DNA from: Myxacorys chilensis ATA2-1-KO14
Lineage (GTDB): Bacteria; Cyanobacteriota; Cyanobacteriia; Leptolyngbyales; Leptolyngbyaceae
Reading direction: 5' to 3'
Assembly: GCA_019359275.1 (NCBI GenBank)
Contig: JAHHHP010000013.1
Location: 1-64,000 of the forward strand
Length of the DNA stretch: 64,000 nt
Part shown: positions 1 through 7,594 of the stretch, piece by piece
Layout of the letters: each line of letters begins with the position of its first letter
How positions within the stretch are numbered: position 1 is the stretch's first letter
Program-made: the position numbers and the translations under genes
The notes under the pieces: model-generated
Told to the model about the DNA's origin: nothing
Databases searched by the model: none
What the model saw: the letters and a program-made list of their open reading frames with translations, nothing else

Positions 1-173
1 GCCTTCATCAGTTGACGACCCCGGTTCCTGATTCACTATGCCGTAGTCGTGAACACAGGTGCGGTGCAATTCGCGTGGCTTGCGGTTGTTTTCTTCTGTT
101 CTCTCAACTTAACCCGCAACTTGGATTTTTTACATGCTCAGAGGCGAATGCTTCTCGTTCAATGATGAGAGAT

Positions 174-515
174 TCAGCGTTCCTGAGCAGGTAGCAGAGG
201 CTCGATCATAGACAGTAGCTGAGGGATATCGTCCTGAATTACGCCCCAAATTTCATCGACCTCGACACGATCGTATTGATGAGTCAGGATGTCTCGCATT
301 CCGGCAATTTCCCGCCAAGGAACTGCGGGATGCTGATTACGGAAGTCAGCAGATAGCCGCTTAACAGCTTCTCCAATCACAACAATTTGATAGAGGATGG
401 CAGACTGCTTCTCTAGATTTGCCGCCAGTTCTGTCTTCTCTAAGCCTTGAGAAAATTGCAGGATCAGTTGGGCAGCCTTGGCAATATCCAGTAACGAGGC
501 GCTATCTCGTAACAT
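174..515 (-). CDS. HepT-like ribonuclease toxin (DUF86)
   Basis: This 113-aa protein is a small all-helical HepT/DUF86 protein. It carries the family's catalytic motif R-x4-H-x-Y at about R74, H79 and Y81 and the typical GEAVKRLS stretch near residue 48. In the family, HepT is an HEPN-fold RNase whose partner nucleotidyltransferase (MntA) neutralises it by AMPylating the motif tyrosine. The gene starts inside the end of the MntA-like gene (14-nt overlap), so the two are surely cotranscribed and probably translationally coupled, antitoxin first. Length is normal for the family and nothing looks broken. Function is assigned from family motifs only. Confidence 0.88.
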   Translation of the reverse strand: MLRDSASLLDIAKAAQLILQFSQGLEKTELAANLEKQSAILYQIVVIGEAVKRLSADFRNQHPAVPWREIAGMRDILTHQYDRVEVDEIWGVIQDDIPQLLSMIEPLLPAQER

Positions 516-819
516 AGATTACCTGAGCCGTCTCCAAAATCTCTTTGCGACGAATCCAGTTATGGCTCGTCTCAATCGCATGTTTGCTAACTAGGTCGAC
601 TTCGCGCCCCAGCAGATCTTCCAACTCGTATTTCATTTTTGCTAATGCCATTAGTCCCCGTTTTGCATCTGGGGCAAAGGTGACAAGGATGTCAATATCA
701 CTGTCGGGACAGAAATCGTCTCGCAGAACAGAACCAAACAGGCCAAACTCACTGATCTTCCAGCGTTGGCAGAATTCAACCAGCTTGTCTTCAGGAAGTT
801 GAATATTGAGCGTGAGCAT
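502..819 (-). CDS. MntA-like nucleotidyltransferase antitoxin
   Basis: This 105-aa minimal nucleotidyltransferase has the signature G-S-x10-D-x-D (G29 S30 ... D41, D43). In MntA/HepT modules this motif binds Mg-ATP and transfers AMP to the HepT toxin. The C-terminal half (DLLGREVDLVSKHAI) is the usual end of the fold, including the downstream acidic residue. It lies directly upstream of and overlaps the HepT-like gene. The start is the ATG at 817-819, and no longer in-frame start is needed to complete the domain. Together the pair is a type VII-style toxin-antitoxin module, probably intact. Confidence 0.88.
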   Translation of the reverse strand: MLTLNIQLPEDKLVEFCQRWKISEFGLFGSVLRDDFCPDSDIDILVTFAPDAKRGLMALAKMKYELEDLLGREVDLVSKHAIETSHNWIRRKEILETAQVIYVTR

Positions 820-840
820 GATTTAACCTTCTGGATCAGT

Positions 841-950
841 TTATTCCCAACGATATTCAGTCTTCGTTTGAAGCTCTTGAAGTACCTGTTGATGCGTCGA
901 AGCAAAGCAATAGTCACATTTGTATCAAGCAGGTAACGATTACCACTCAT
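841..950 (-). pseudogene. VapC-type PIN toxin remnant
   Basis: The ATG at 948-950 overlaps the end of the VapB-like antitoxin gene, as a vapC start normally does. The first ~17 residues (MSGNRYLLDTNVTIALL) match the beginning of a PIN-domain VapC, including the first metal-binding Asp (D9). After that the similarity stops. The frame continues as a basic, non-PIN sequence antisense to mntA, while another frame reads into a stop at 841-843. None of the later PIN acidic residues is present, so the toxin is deleted to a stub and cannot be active. Confidence 0.65.
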
Positions 951-1167
951 CTCTTAATACCCGTTGGATGGCGATCGCATCTCCCCGCCATTGCAATGTC
1001 CCTGCTAGATCCGAAAAGTCATACTTATGAGATGCAGTAGGTGTGGATGAAGCGGGATTGATCACCAAAACTAATTCAACCTCACCGAGTGGTAATTGCG
1101 TTGGTACATTGAGCCGAAGATGCCCGTTGGCGTCAATCTGACCAATCAAAGTGAGAGTTTGCATCAT
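940..1167 (-). CDS. VapB-like antitoxin, toxin partner degraded
   Basis: This 75-aa protein starts with a small beta-rich segment (LTLIGQIDANGHLRLNVP) of the kind seen in AbrB/SpoVT or DUF2281-type VapB antitoxins. It ends in a short tail (DFSDLAGTLQWRGDAIAIQRVLRDEW) like those that wrap the PIN toxin. Its stop overlaps the ATG of a truncated vapC, the usual vapBC arrangement. Two adjacent ATGs (1165-1167 and 1162-1164) could start it. With the toxin gone it is an orphan; it could still autoregulate or cross-neutralise another VapC, which is inference. Confidence 0.6.
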   Translation of the reverse strand: MMQTLTLIGQIDANGHLRLNVPTQLPLGEVELVLVINPASSTPTASHKYDFSDLAGTLQWRGDAIAIQRVLRDEW

Positions 1168-1277
1168 TTATATTTCCAGAGTGACCCTCGATCTGCTGAA
1201 GCAGATATTTTGAAGCGATCGCATCTATGCTGCCTTTATTCTATGCCTTCACCTGATTTCAGTGTTGATCTCCCGCT

Positions 1278-3380
1278 TCAATAGATCCACCCACTCCGCA
1301 GCAACTCAGCAACGCTGACGCCCATCGCCACCGATCCTCGTGGAGTATGGGGAGCCTCACCATCAAACGCTTCTGAAATAGCATTGAGACAGCCTTCATT
1401 CTCAAAATGAGCAATTAACGGCTGCAAATCAAACCCCAACGGTAGATCCAAGCAGAAGCGAGACCACGCTCGAAAGAAAGAGCCTAGAAGCCAACTCCAA
1501 ACGACTCCTTGATGGGCAGACTTCGGCGTGCCATCGTAACATCCGATGTAGTCTGGATGAGTGGGATCAAGCGATCGCAGCCCATAAGGAGTGAGCAAGC
1601 GATCGCGAGCAACCTGCAACACTCGCCGCGAGTACTGCGGCGAAAAGGCACAATGCCGCAGCGAAAGCGCCAACACCGCATTGGGGCGAATTGCTGGATC
1701 GCAGCGATCGTCTGGCTCAATGCCATCAAATAGATAGCCACAGTCTGCATTCCAAAATCGTTGAAGCGACTCTTTAACCTGCTCGGCTTGCTGACCATAG
1801 CGACGGGCTTGGTTGGCTAAGGCAAGATTATCTTGCTCTTGCTGGCTCAACCGCTCTGCCCACTCCCTCGCCCAACATAACGACGAATACCACAATGAAT
1901 TAACCTCAATGGGTTTACCGCATCGTGGGGTAACAGGCTGATGATCAATCACTGCATCCATCCAGGTCAGCGCAGCCGTGTAGGTTCGTAGTTCCCCCTG
2001 AGAGTAATTGCTCCACGTCAACAACCCATCCGAGGCATCTACACGGATGTTGTGCAGCGTTCCAACTGTAAAGGACTTATAGATCTGATTCACCACTGGG
2101 TACTGCTGCACCAAAAAATCCCAATCCTGACTCGCTTCGAGGTATAACCCCAGAGTTTCAATCCACCAAAGCGATGTATCAATACTGCTATAAATTGGTT
2201 TACCGTCAATTTCTGCAAATCCGTTCGGAATCAAGCCTTGATAGCAATAGTTACTCAACATTGTGAGAATACTGCGGGCAAGAGAAAAACGGCGAGGGGT
2301 GAGCGCCATACCAGGAAGGGCGATCAGCATGTAGCGTCCGCGATTCGCGCAAGGCGCAACGCCGCAGGAGCCGTGTCCGCTTGGATAAGCCTCAAGCAGC
2401 GTAGGACTCGCAGCGACGGCCCGAAAGGCTAAGAAGCGATCGCTCGCTTGCAGCAGCTTTTGGTGAAAAGAAGCCCCCTCTCCCAGACTTGACAGTGAAA
2501 ATTGTTCCTGCAACCGGGCTTGCTCCATTTGAAGTGTCTGATCAAACACGTCAGAATCTAAGCGGGGCGCGCCTGCTTCAGCCCAACCGACTCTGGCTTC
2601 TAGCGTTACCGTTTCTCCTGGCTGTAGCTGCACCGTCAGATATCCCGGACTGTAGAGATCTTCAGAAATCCCACCCTTTCTTGAAGATTGATGGAGCCAA
2701 TCGGGTGCTGCTTTAGAGTAGTCAAAATTCCAGTACCATGTTCCGTCAGTGCAATAGTGTCCCCGACTCCAACGCACTGACCAAGGCGTTCCGGCATATC
2801 CACCTGGTTGAGCTTGTAGCCGCACCTCTTGATCTCTCACAATCTGCAACACCTGCATCTTTGAAGCCGCTTGGTGTAACTGGTTTAAGCCGCGATCGCC
2901 GATTACAAGCCGCAATCGGAGGATTGCAACAGAGTTGCCGCTGTAGCTGTATCGAATCAGGAGACGGTGATCTAGCTGGGGCACGGATGAACCGTTATCG
3001 GTTAGGCCGTAGGGCATGAGGAGCTGGCGGCTCAGCGACCAAGCGTTTGTTTGCCACTGCCAGATTGGAGTGGGAGCAAGCGTAAAGGAGTTTAGAAACT
3101 GGTATCCTTTAGGCGAAACGTTCCCATCGCGCCACACATTTGTTCCGAGTGGATAGACAGATCCAGCAATTTCTAAGCTGGCATCTAAGTGAGATAGCAG
3201 CAGGGTGCAACGATTGGGCGGGTCGAGGGCAGCGACTAACCAGCCTTGGGCACTGCGCGTTCGGGCATCACAGAGGGTTCCACTGGCAAAACTGCCGAGC
3301 CCATTGGTGAGGAGCCACTCGCGAGTGTTTAGAGAAGATGTAAGGTCGGTAGACGAATTAGGGTCGGGTAGAGAAGACAA
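1278..3380 (-). CDS. glycogen debranching enzyme (amylo-alpha-1,6-glucosidase type)
   Basis: This 700-aa cytosolic enzyme belongs to the archaeal/bacterial-type glycogen debranching family (GH133). The N-terminal domain opens with the typical motif WLLTNGLGSFASGTLCDARTR (about residues 22-42). The C-terminal (alpha/alpha)6 barrel carries WWIETLGLYLEASQDWDFL, NSLWYSSLCWAREW and SAHQGVVWSWLLGSFFRAW. It should release glucose from alpha-1,6 branch stubs during glycogen mobilisation. The gene is monocistronic and faces away from the peroxiredoxin gene. Length is normal and there are no interruptions. This is not the GlgX (GH13) type. Confidence 0.9.
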   Translation of the reverse strand: MSSLPDPNSSTDLTSSLNTREWLLTNGLGSFASGTLCDARTRSAQGWLVAALDPPNRCTLLLSHLDASLEIAGSVYPLGTNVWRDGNVSPKGYQFLNSFTLAPTPIWQWQTNAWSLSRQLLMPYGLTDNGSSVPQLDHRLLIRYSYSGNSVAILRLRLVIGDRGLNQLHQAASKMQVLQIVRDQEVRLQAQPGGYAGTPWSVRWSRGHYCTDGTWYWNFDYSKAAPDWLHQSSRKGGISEDLYSPGYLTVQLQPGETVTLEARVGWAEAGAPRLDSDVFDQTLQMEQARLQEQFSLSSLGEGASFHQKLLQASDRFLAFRAVAASPTLLEAYPSGHGSCGVAPCANRGRYMLIALPGMALTPRRFSLARSILTMLSNYCYQGLIPNGFAEIDGKPIYSSIDTSLWWIETLGLYLEASQDWDFLVQQYPVVNQIYKSFTVGTLHNIRVDASDGLLTWSNYSQGELRTYTAALTWMDAVIDHQPVTPRCGKPIEVNSLWYSSLCWAREWAERLSQQEQDNLALANQARRYGQQAEQVKESLQRFWNADCGYLFDGIEPDDRCDPAIRPNAVLALSLRHCAFSPQYSRRVLQVARDRLLTPYGLRSLDPTHPDYIGCYDGTPKSAHQGVVWSWLLGSFFRAWSRFCLDLPLGFDLQPLIAHFENEGCLNAISEAFDGEAPHTPRGSVAMGVSVAELLRSGWIY

Positions 3381-3488
3381 AGGTAGATGCCAAAACCGTT
3401 CTGTTCACTAGCTATACCGTGTTTTTGGCTCTCAGTCTCTATTCTCATAGTTTCTTCATCCCCTATCCCTAATTTTTATGTCAAAATC

Positions 3489-3513
3489 GTTATGACTATG
3501 ATATAGTCGTAAC
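3489..3513. promoter_or_regulatory. 25-bp dyad upstream of the peroxiredoxin gene
   Basis: Two 11-nt arms, GTTATGACTAT and ATAGTCGTAAC, flank a 3-nt spacer. They are complementary except for one mismatch. The site is centred near 3501, about 120 bp upstream of the peroxiredoxin ATG, in the divergent space between the debranching-enzyme gene and prx. The long symmetry suggests the operator of a dimeric regulator, plausibly redox or peroxide responsive given the target. The regulator is unknown. Confidence 0.45.
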
Positions 3514-3620
3514 AGTTCGTTAAATATCGAATTACGGCGATAAGCTGAGATGTGCATAGTGGCATGTTTGTCTGCTGTGCCTACGCAACCGTAGATGCAT
3601 TGTTAAGGAGAACGTTTTTC

Positions 3621-4220
3621 ATGGCTCAAGAAGGATGTTTGCGCGTCGGTCAGGCTGCCCCTGACTTTACTGCAACCGCTGTGGTTGACCAAGAATTTAA
3701 AACAATCAAGTTGTCTGACTATCGCGGCAAATACACGGTTCTATTCTTCTACCCGTTGGATTTTACGTTTGTTTGTCCGACTGAGATCATTGCCTTTAGC
3801 GATCGCTACGACGAATTCAAGTCTCTCAATACAGAAGTGTTGGGTGCCTCGGTCGATAGCGAATTTTCTCACCTCGCCTGGATTCAGACCGATCGTAAAG
3901 CAGGTGGTATTGGTGATATTGCCTACCCGCTTGTTTCAGATATCAAGAAAGAGATCAGCACTGCCTACAATGTGCTTGATCCGGATGCTGGAGTCGCTTT
4001 GCGTGGCTTATTCATCATTGACAAAGATGGCGTGATTCAACACTCGACGGTCAACAATCTTTCGTTTGGTCGCAGTGTAGATGAAACGCTTCGCACTCTG
4101 CAAGCAATTCAGCACGTTCAATCTCACCCGGATGAAGTCTGCCCCGCAGGCTGGCAGCCTGGTGCTCAGACGATGAATCCTGACCCGGTGAAGTCGAAAG
4201 AATTTTTTGCGGCAGTTTAG
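3621..4220 (+). CDS. 2-Cys peroxiredoxin (AhpC/TSA family)
   Basis: This 199-aa typical 2-Cys peroxiredoxin reduces H2O2 and alkyl hydroperoxides using thioredoxin. The peroxidatic cysteine is C52 in FTFVCPTE and the resolving cysteine is C174 in [15 protein letters not shown] and a C-terminal FF (in place of YF) resemble the motifs that make some 2-Cys peroxiredoxins prone to hyperoxidation. I chose the ATG at 3621 because AAGGAG lies about 10 nt upstream and the protein starts [10 protein letters not shown] as in cyanobacterial homologues. An upstream in-frame start would add 23 residues with no family support. A dyad at 3489-3513 may regulate it and a hairpin at 4299 terminates it. Confidence 0.95.
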   Translation: MAQEGCLRVGQAAPDFTATAVVDQEFKTIKLSDYRGKYTVLFFYPLDFTFVCPTEIIAFSDRYDEFKSLNTEVLGASVDSEFSHLAWIQTDRKAGGIGDIAYPLVSDIKKEISTAYNVLDPDAGVALRGLFIIDKDGVIQHSTVNNLSFGRSVDETLRTLQAIQHVQSHPDEVCPAGWQPGAQTMNPDPVKSKEFFAAV

Positions 4221-4298
4221 CGAAAGGAGTAGGTACAAGGTACGAGGAAGAGATTTCTAAGTATCTTGTCCCTTTCGCCTCTTATCGAAAATAGTTCT

Positions 4299-4338
4299 AG
4301 TTCCCAGGCTCATTACAGCTTGGGAACTTGTTCTTTAA
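4299..4338 (+). terminator. putative rho-independent terminator after prx
   Basis: A 12-bp stem (AGTTCCCAGGCT with AGCTTGGGAACT, one G-T pair) closes a 6-nt loop and is followed by a T-rich stretch. It lies about 80 nt after the peroxiredoxin stop codon. Confidence 0.7.
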
Positions 4339-4725
4339 GGAGATAAGTTGACTGAGTTGACTTTGAATTTAGCAACGCCTTCAGGGTTTACCTTCTGCAA
4401 AAACTTAATTGACTGCTTGCGAATTTGACTGCCATGTTTGACCTAAACTGTCATATCAATCAATTCTTCATTGTTACTGAGCAATTGCTGGTGCTGATTT
4501 GGTATTGCTCGATCATGCAAAGGTAGCGCGATCGCTATGATGATATTGAAAAGTTTCGGGGAAAATGCCTATGAGGGTGAGAAAGTCGGTGTATCTCAGT
4601 TGGAATTTTTATTAACGTCAGTTGCCATAACGGAGAAACGCAGCGGCGGAAGATATCCTTGAACTCAGCATCAACGGCTTTCGTCCGCTGCCGTGGCATG
4701 TTAGGCAAGTTCACAACAGGATGAA
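4339..4725. other. intergenic region without supported genes
   Basis: This gap lies between the prx terminator and the end of the macro-domain gene. A 66-codon open frame on the minus strand resembles nothing I know and has no visible ribosome binding site. One HIP1-like GCGATCGC occurs near 4530, after which the sequence becomes AT-rich toward the Thoeris-like operon. I see no insertion sequence ends or repeats marking the boundary. Confidence 0.5.
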
Positions 4726-5583
4726 CTAGAAACACGCTGATGTTAAAAACTCTTCAAGTTCATAGAAATCAATAGATTCTACATCGTTAGGATAAATCAT
4801 TACCGTGAGCTTTCTGGTAATGAATTTTTCTTTTGAAGCAACAATGAACGAAGTAATAATTAATTTTACTAACGCCATCCGGGGAAGACCTGTACGAGCC
4901 AAGTCTGCTCCAATAATTGGGATAGAAACATCAATACTATGCCCTTTCAAGCGAATTTCTTGCCAAAGCTTACTGAGCGATTGCCAAACAAAGTCTACGT
5001 TGGATTGAACAGTCATGTCATTGCTCATATATCCATAAGCAGTCAGGAAATAACGTTTGTCATGGGAACCCAGAGTAATGGTAGTTCCGATAGGGTAGCG
5101 CCAAGTTTTACCTAAACTTTTATTGGGTTCCTTAGTACGTAAATGGTTATAGGTTTGGAGAGCATTTTCAGTATCTGCATCAATTCTTGAACGATCACTG
5201 CCATAAATTCTTTGAAGAAATTGTCCTTGAATACTAGAAGGTTTAATAATTTCCCCTAATTCCGTATCGAACACATCATTGAATCCGATAACTAAATGCC
5301 CTGGCTGGTTAAAAAGATTGCCTATTTTAATCTCAATTTCTGAATCAGGAGAAGATAAAGCTCTACAAACTGAGATACGTGGAAATCGTTGAATAAAAGC
5401 AATACCTAATGCTAAGGTAGCAAGCCATAGATATCCTGCCCACCCAAAACTCAATTTCTCTGGAAAGAAAAGCGCGCCTGGTTCAGTTAGTAGCCATAAT
5501 AAACCAAAATTATTAATGAATGAACTGCCTAGTCGCTTAAGTCCAACTTTCTTAAAAAGATTAAGGTAGATGCTGTTTTTCAT
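4726..5583 (-). CDS. membrane-anchored macro-domain effector (ThsA-type, Thoeris-like)
   Basis: This 285-aa protein has two hydrophobic segments near the N-terminus (about residues 25-43 and 47-64), suggesting a two-helix hairpin. A cytoplasmic domain from about residue 80 to the end follows. It contains IEIKIGNLFNQ, VIGFNDVFDTE, IGTTITLGSHDKRYFLTAYG and SIPIIGADLARTGLPR, which I recognise as the macro-like domain of Thoeris ThsA (formerly DUF6430). In TM-macro Thoeris effectors the macro domain binds a TIR-made nucleotide signal and the membrane part then disrupts the membrane. The gene follows the TIR-like gene by 18 nt on the same strand. Its AT-rich composition and lack of GCGATCGC sites suggest acquisition. 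Family assignment is from memory of motifs; function is inferred. Confidence 0.75.
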   Translation of the reverse strand: MKNSIYLNLFKKVGLKRLGSSFINNFGLLWLLTEPGALFFPEKLSFGWAGYLWLATLALGIAFIQRFPRISVCRALSSPDSEIEIKIGNLFNQPGHLVIGFNDVFDTELGEIIKPSSIQGQFLQRIYGSDRSRIDADTENALQTYNHLRTKEPNKSLGKTWRYPIGTTITLGSHDKRYFLTAYGYMSNDMTVQSNVDFVWQSLSKLWQEIRLKGHSIDVSIPIIGADLARTGLPRMALVKLIITSFIVASKEKFITRKLTVMIYPNDVESIDFYELEEFLTSACF

Positions 5584-5601
5584 TGCTTTGTATTTAGAGA
5601 G

Positions 5602-7206
5602 CTAGGTTGGTTGATTGAAACGATTAAGCAGCTCCCGATAACTTATTACCTTCTGCCCAGTCTTTGCAAGTTGAACTATCTTGCTAATATATGCAGGAGC
5701 ACCACCGCGACCAAAGTCCCAACGTATTTGGCTGGCAATCTCATCATATCTCTGGGCAACTGCCTCAAGTTCTTGGGTTCCATTAAAAAGGCTTGATATA
5801 ACTCTTCCTAGCCTGCCTTGCTCTAAAACTGCTTCTTGAACAGCTTTGACAATAAACCTATTAGTCTCTGTACGCCAAGTGAATGAGCCACAGTAGGGAT
5901 GTTCTCTATTTAGTTGAACAGATTTGAGAGAAACCAAAAACTCAAAAAGGTCAAACCAATCTAAATATCTTGCTTCTACTTCATTCGGATATAGTTTGTT
6001 TTTAAGGAGCGGAGCAAGGTGGTCACTAACAGGGGTGTATCTTCTATCAAACCCAGGTTCTATGAGCTTTTGTATATTGTGATAAAAAACATATCTTGGA
6101 TCCACTGCCTCTACTAATTGCAATTCTCTATCATATTCTCGCGAATAAACTTGTCGCTCAATCACCTCTTTTAGAAAATTGATTTTGCCTGAGCGCAATG
6201 CAGAAATCCCAATCGAGTAAAATGTGAGTAATCCAGGATATGTCTTGATATAACTTACCCACTGATAACCATTTTCAAGCTTCCTTGTACTTAATTGCTC
6301 AACCCAATCACCAACAATTTCCGCCCAATCAATTGAAGTATTGTCTCCATACTTGCCAATGGATGAAATAGCAAATATAGAAGGAGTGGAAATGGTCTCA
6401 ATGACCTGAGCAATTGCCGAGATATTCTCAGTAGTTGGTTGTTGATTGAACAGAGTAGACAAATCAGGAGAATTGAGAGCGCTTTGAATTTCAGCTATTT
6501 CTCTTTCCTTTACATCTTCCAAATCCTGTACACCAAACCGAGAATCGAGTAGCTGCTTAACAGTAGTCTGAGCATCAGCTAAAGTTATCAACGCAATGCT
6601 AAAGGTAGTGGGTCGTTGACCTGGTTGAATATCCAATCCAATTGCCTGCTCAGTAACTCTTGCTTCCTTCTCTGCTGCCCTTCTCTCTACATCCTCTCTT
6701 GCGACCTCTTGAATGACTGTTGTGATATGGCGAAAAACCTTTTCTTTGAATTCTGGAGTATTCCTATATAAACAAGTTAGCCCCCTCTGATTAAGTTCTT
6801 TTTTATACTGCTTAAGCTGTTCATACTGCTTTTGATCAACACTCGATAACGAAACAGGTTGATCAGAAAAGTAAACAATACATCTCTTCCCTTCAGCCGC
6901 AGCTCTCTCAATTTCTTCTACAGTCCCTGATTCAGCTTCAGGAGTTGGAGTACCAATACGAGTCCAGAAAACACCAATCAAGAGATCACAATTATCTACA
7001 AGTTGCCGATTAATAACAGCTTGTCCACGTTCTCTCAGATCCGGTGTAGCATCTGTTTCCCATCCAATGGGGAGCAAGACTATTTTCATAGACTCGCTAT
7101 GCATCGAATTCCAACGAGCAACTTCCTCTCTGACTATGGCTCGCTCCTCAGCTACATCGCCTGGGCTGGCGATCAGAACACGGTATAACTTGGCTTCAAC
7201 TGGCAT
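5602..7206 (-). CDS. TIR-like/DUF4062-type sensor protein of a Thoeris-like operon
   Basis: This 534-aa protein has an N-terminal domain (about residues 8-175) that starts YRVLIASPGDVAEERAIVREE. It continues with LLIGVFWTRIGTPT and SGTVEEIERAAAEGK, the pattern of DUF4062/TIR-like Rossmann-type domains found in immune proteins. E97 or E98 is the likely NAD-cleaving glutamate. A charged linker (about 175-190) leads to an apparently all-helical region of about 340 residues that I do not recognise. Classical ThsB proteins are only around 200 aa, so this would be an enlarged sensor. It is the first gene of the operon, and the macro-domain membrane protein follows after 18 nt. Two 10-12 bp palindromes precede its ATG. 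Antiphage function is inferred from domains and pairing. Confidence 0.7.
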   Translation of the reverse strand: MPVEAKLYRVLIASPGDVAEERAIVREEVARWNSMHSESMKIVLLPIGWETDATPDLRERGQAVINRQLVDNCDLLIGVFWTRIGTPTPEAESGTVEEIERAAAEGKRCIVYFSDQPVSLSSVDQKQYEQLKQYKKELNQRGLTCLYRNTPEFKEKVFRHITTVIQEVAREDVERRAAEKEARVTEQAIGLDIQPGQRPTTFSIALITLADAQTTVKQLLDSRFGVQDLEDVKEREIAEIQSALNSPDLSTLFNQQPTTENISAIAQVIETISTPSIFAISSIGKYGDNTSIDWAEIVGDWVEQLSTRKLENGYQWVSYIKTYPGLLTFYSIGISALRSGKINFLKEVIERQVYSREYDRELQLVEAVDPRYVFYHNIQKLIEPGFDRRYTPVSDHLAPLLKNKLYPNEVEARYLDWFDLFEFLVSLKSVQLNREHPYCGSFTWRTETNRFIVKAVQEAVLEQGRLGRVISSLFNGTQELEAVAQRYDEIASQIRWDFGRGGAPAYISKIVQLAKTGQKVISYRELLNRFNQPT

Positions 7207-7209
7207 ACT

Positions 7210-7249
7210 ACTATATATAGTCTTGAGACGCTAATAATTCTATATATAG
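7210..7249. promoter_or_regulatory. paired TATA-centred palindromes before the defence operon
   Basis: ACTATATATAGT (7210-7221) is a perfect 12-bp palindrome and CTATATATAG (7240-7249) a perfect 10-bp one, with centres 29 bp apart. They sit 4 and 34 nt upstream of the TIR-like gene's ATG, where a promoter, operator or leader element would lie. No Shine-Dalgarno sequence is evident between them and the start. Confidence 0.4.
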
Positions 7250-7594
7250 CGTATAAATTTGTGGACTGTGTATTTTACTAAGGTGTAAACACGATTTTTA
7301 TGCCTCAATCTAGAATTTTGACAGAATATGCCGTTAGTACTTTTGCCTCGTCTGCCTAACTATTACTTAATAGCCTGAAACTTTCTGCCTAAGATCCCCG
7401 TTTGGGGCACTTAGCCTGACACTATTTCTGCAAATATCTCTCACAAGAATTTTGAACAGACAGCTTCCATATTTCTTCTCTGAAAATTATTGTCTGTTAA
7501 AATAATCGCGGTCAATTTTTCTAGAAACGGTGCGCTTTGATTGGCAAGCCTTAGAGCATTCTCGAACAACGAGCGTTCCTCCTTGTCCTAATCG
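7250..7594. other. AT-rich intergenic region upstream of the defence operon
   Basis: No open frame is supported here. It holds an 8-bp inverted repeat (AACAGACA and TGTCTGTT, about 7455-7500) and a small hairpin around CCCCGTTTGGGG near 7400. It probably contains the operon promoter and separates the operon from recG, which is on the same strand. Confidence 0.4.

Noticed and set aside
12..194. 60-codon frame at the window start
   Set aside because: Cys/Ser/Arg-rich with no family resemblance and runs into the end of the HepT-like gene on the other strand.
4535..4735. 66-codon minus-strand frame between prx and the macro gene
   Set aside because: No ribosome binding site, no hydrophobic pattern or known motif; overlaps the end of the macro-domain gene.
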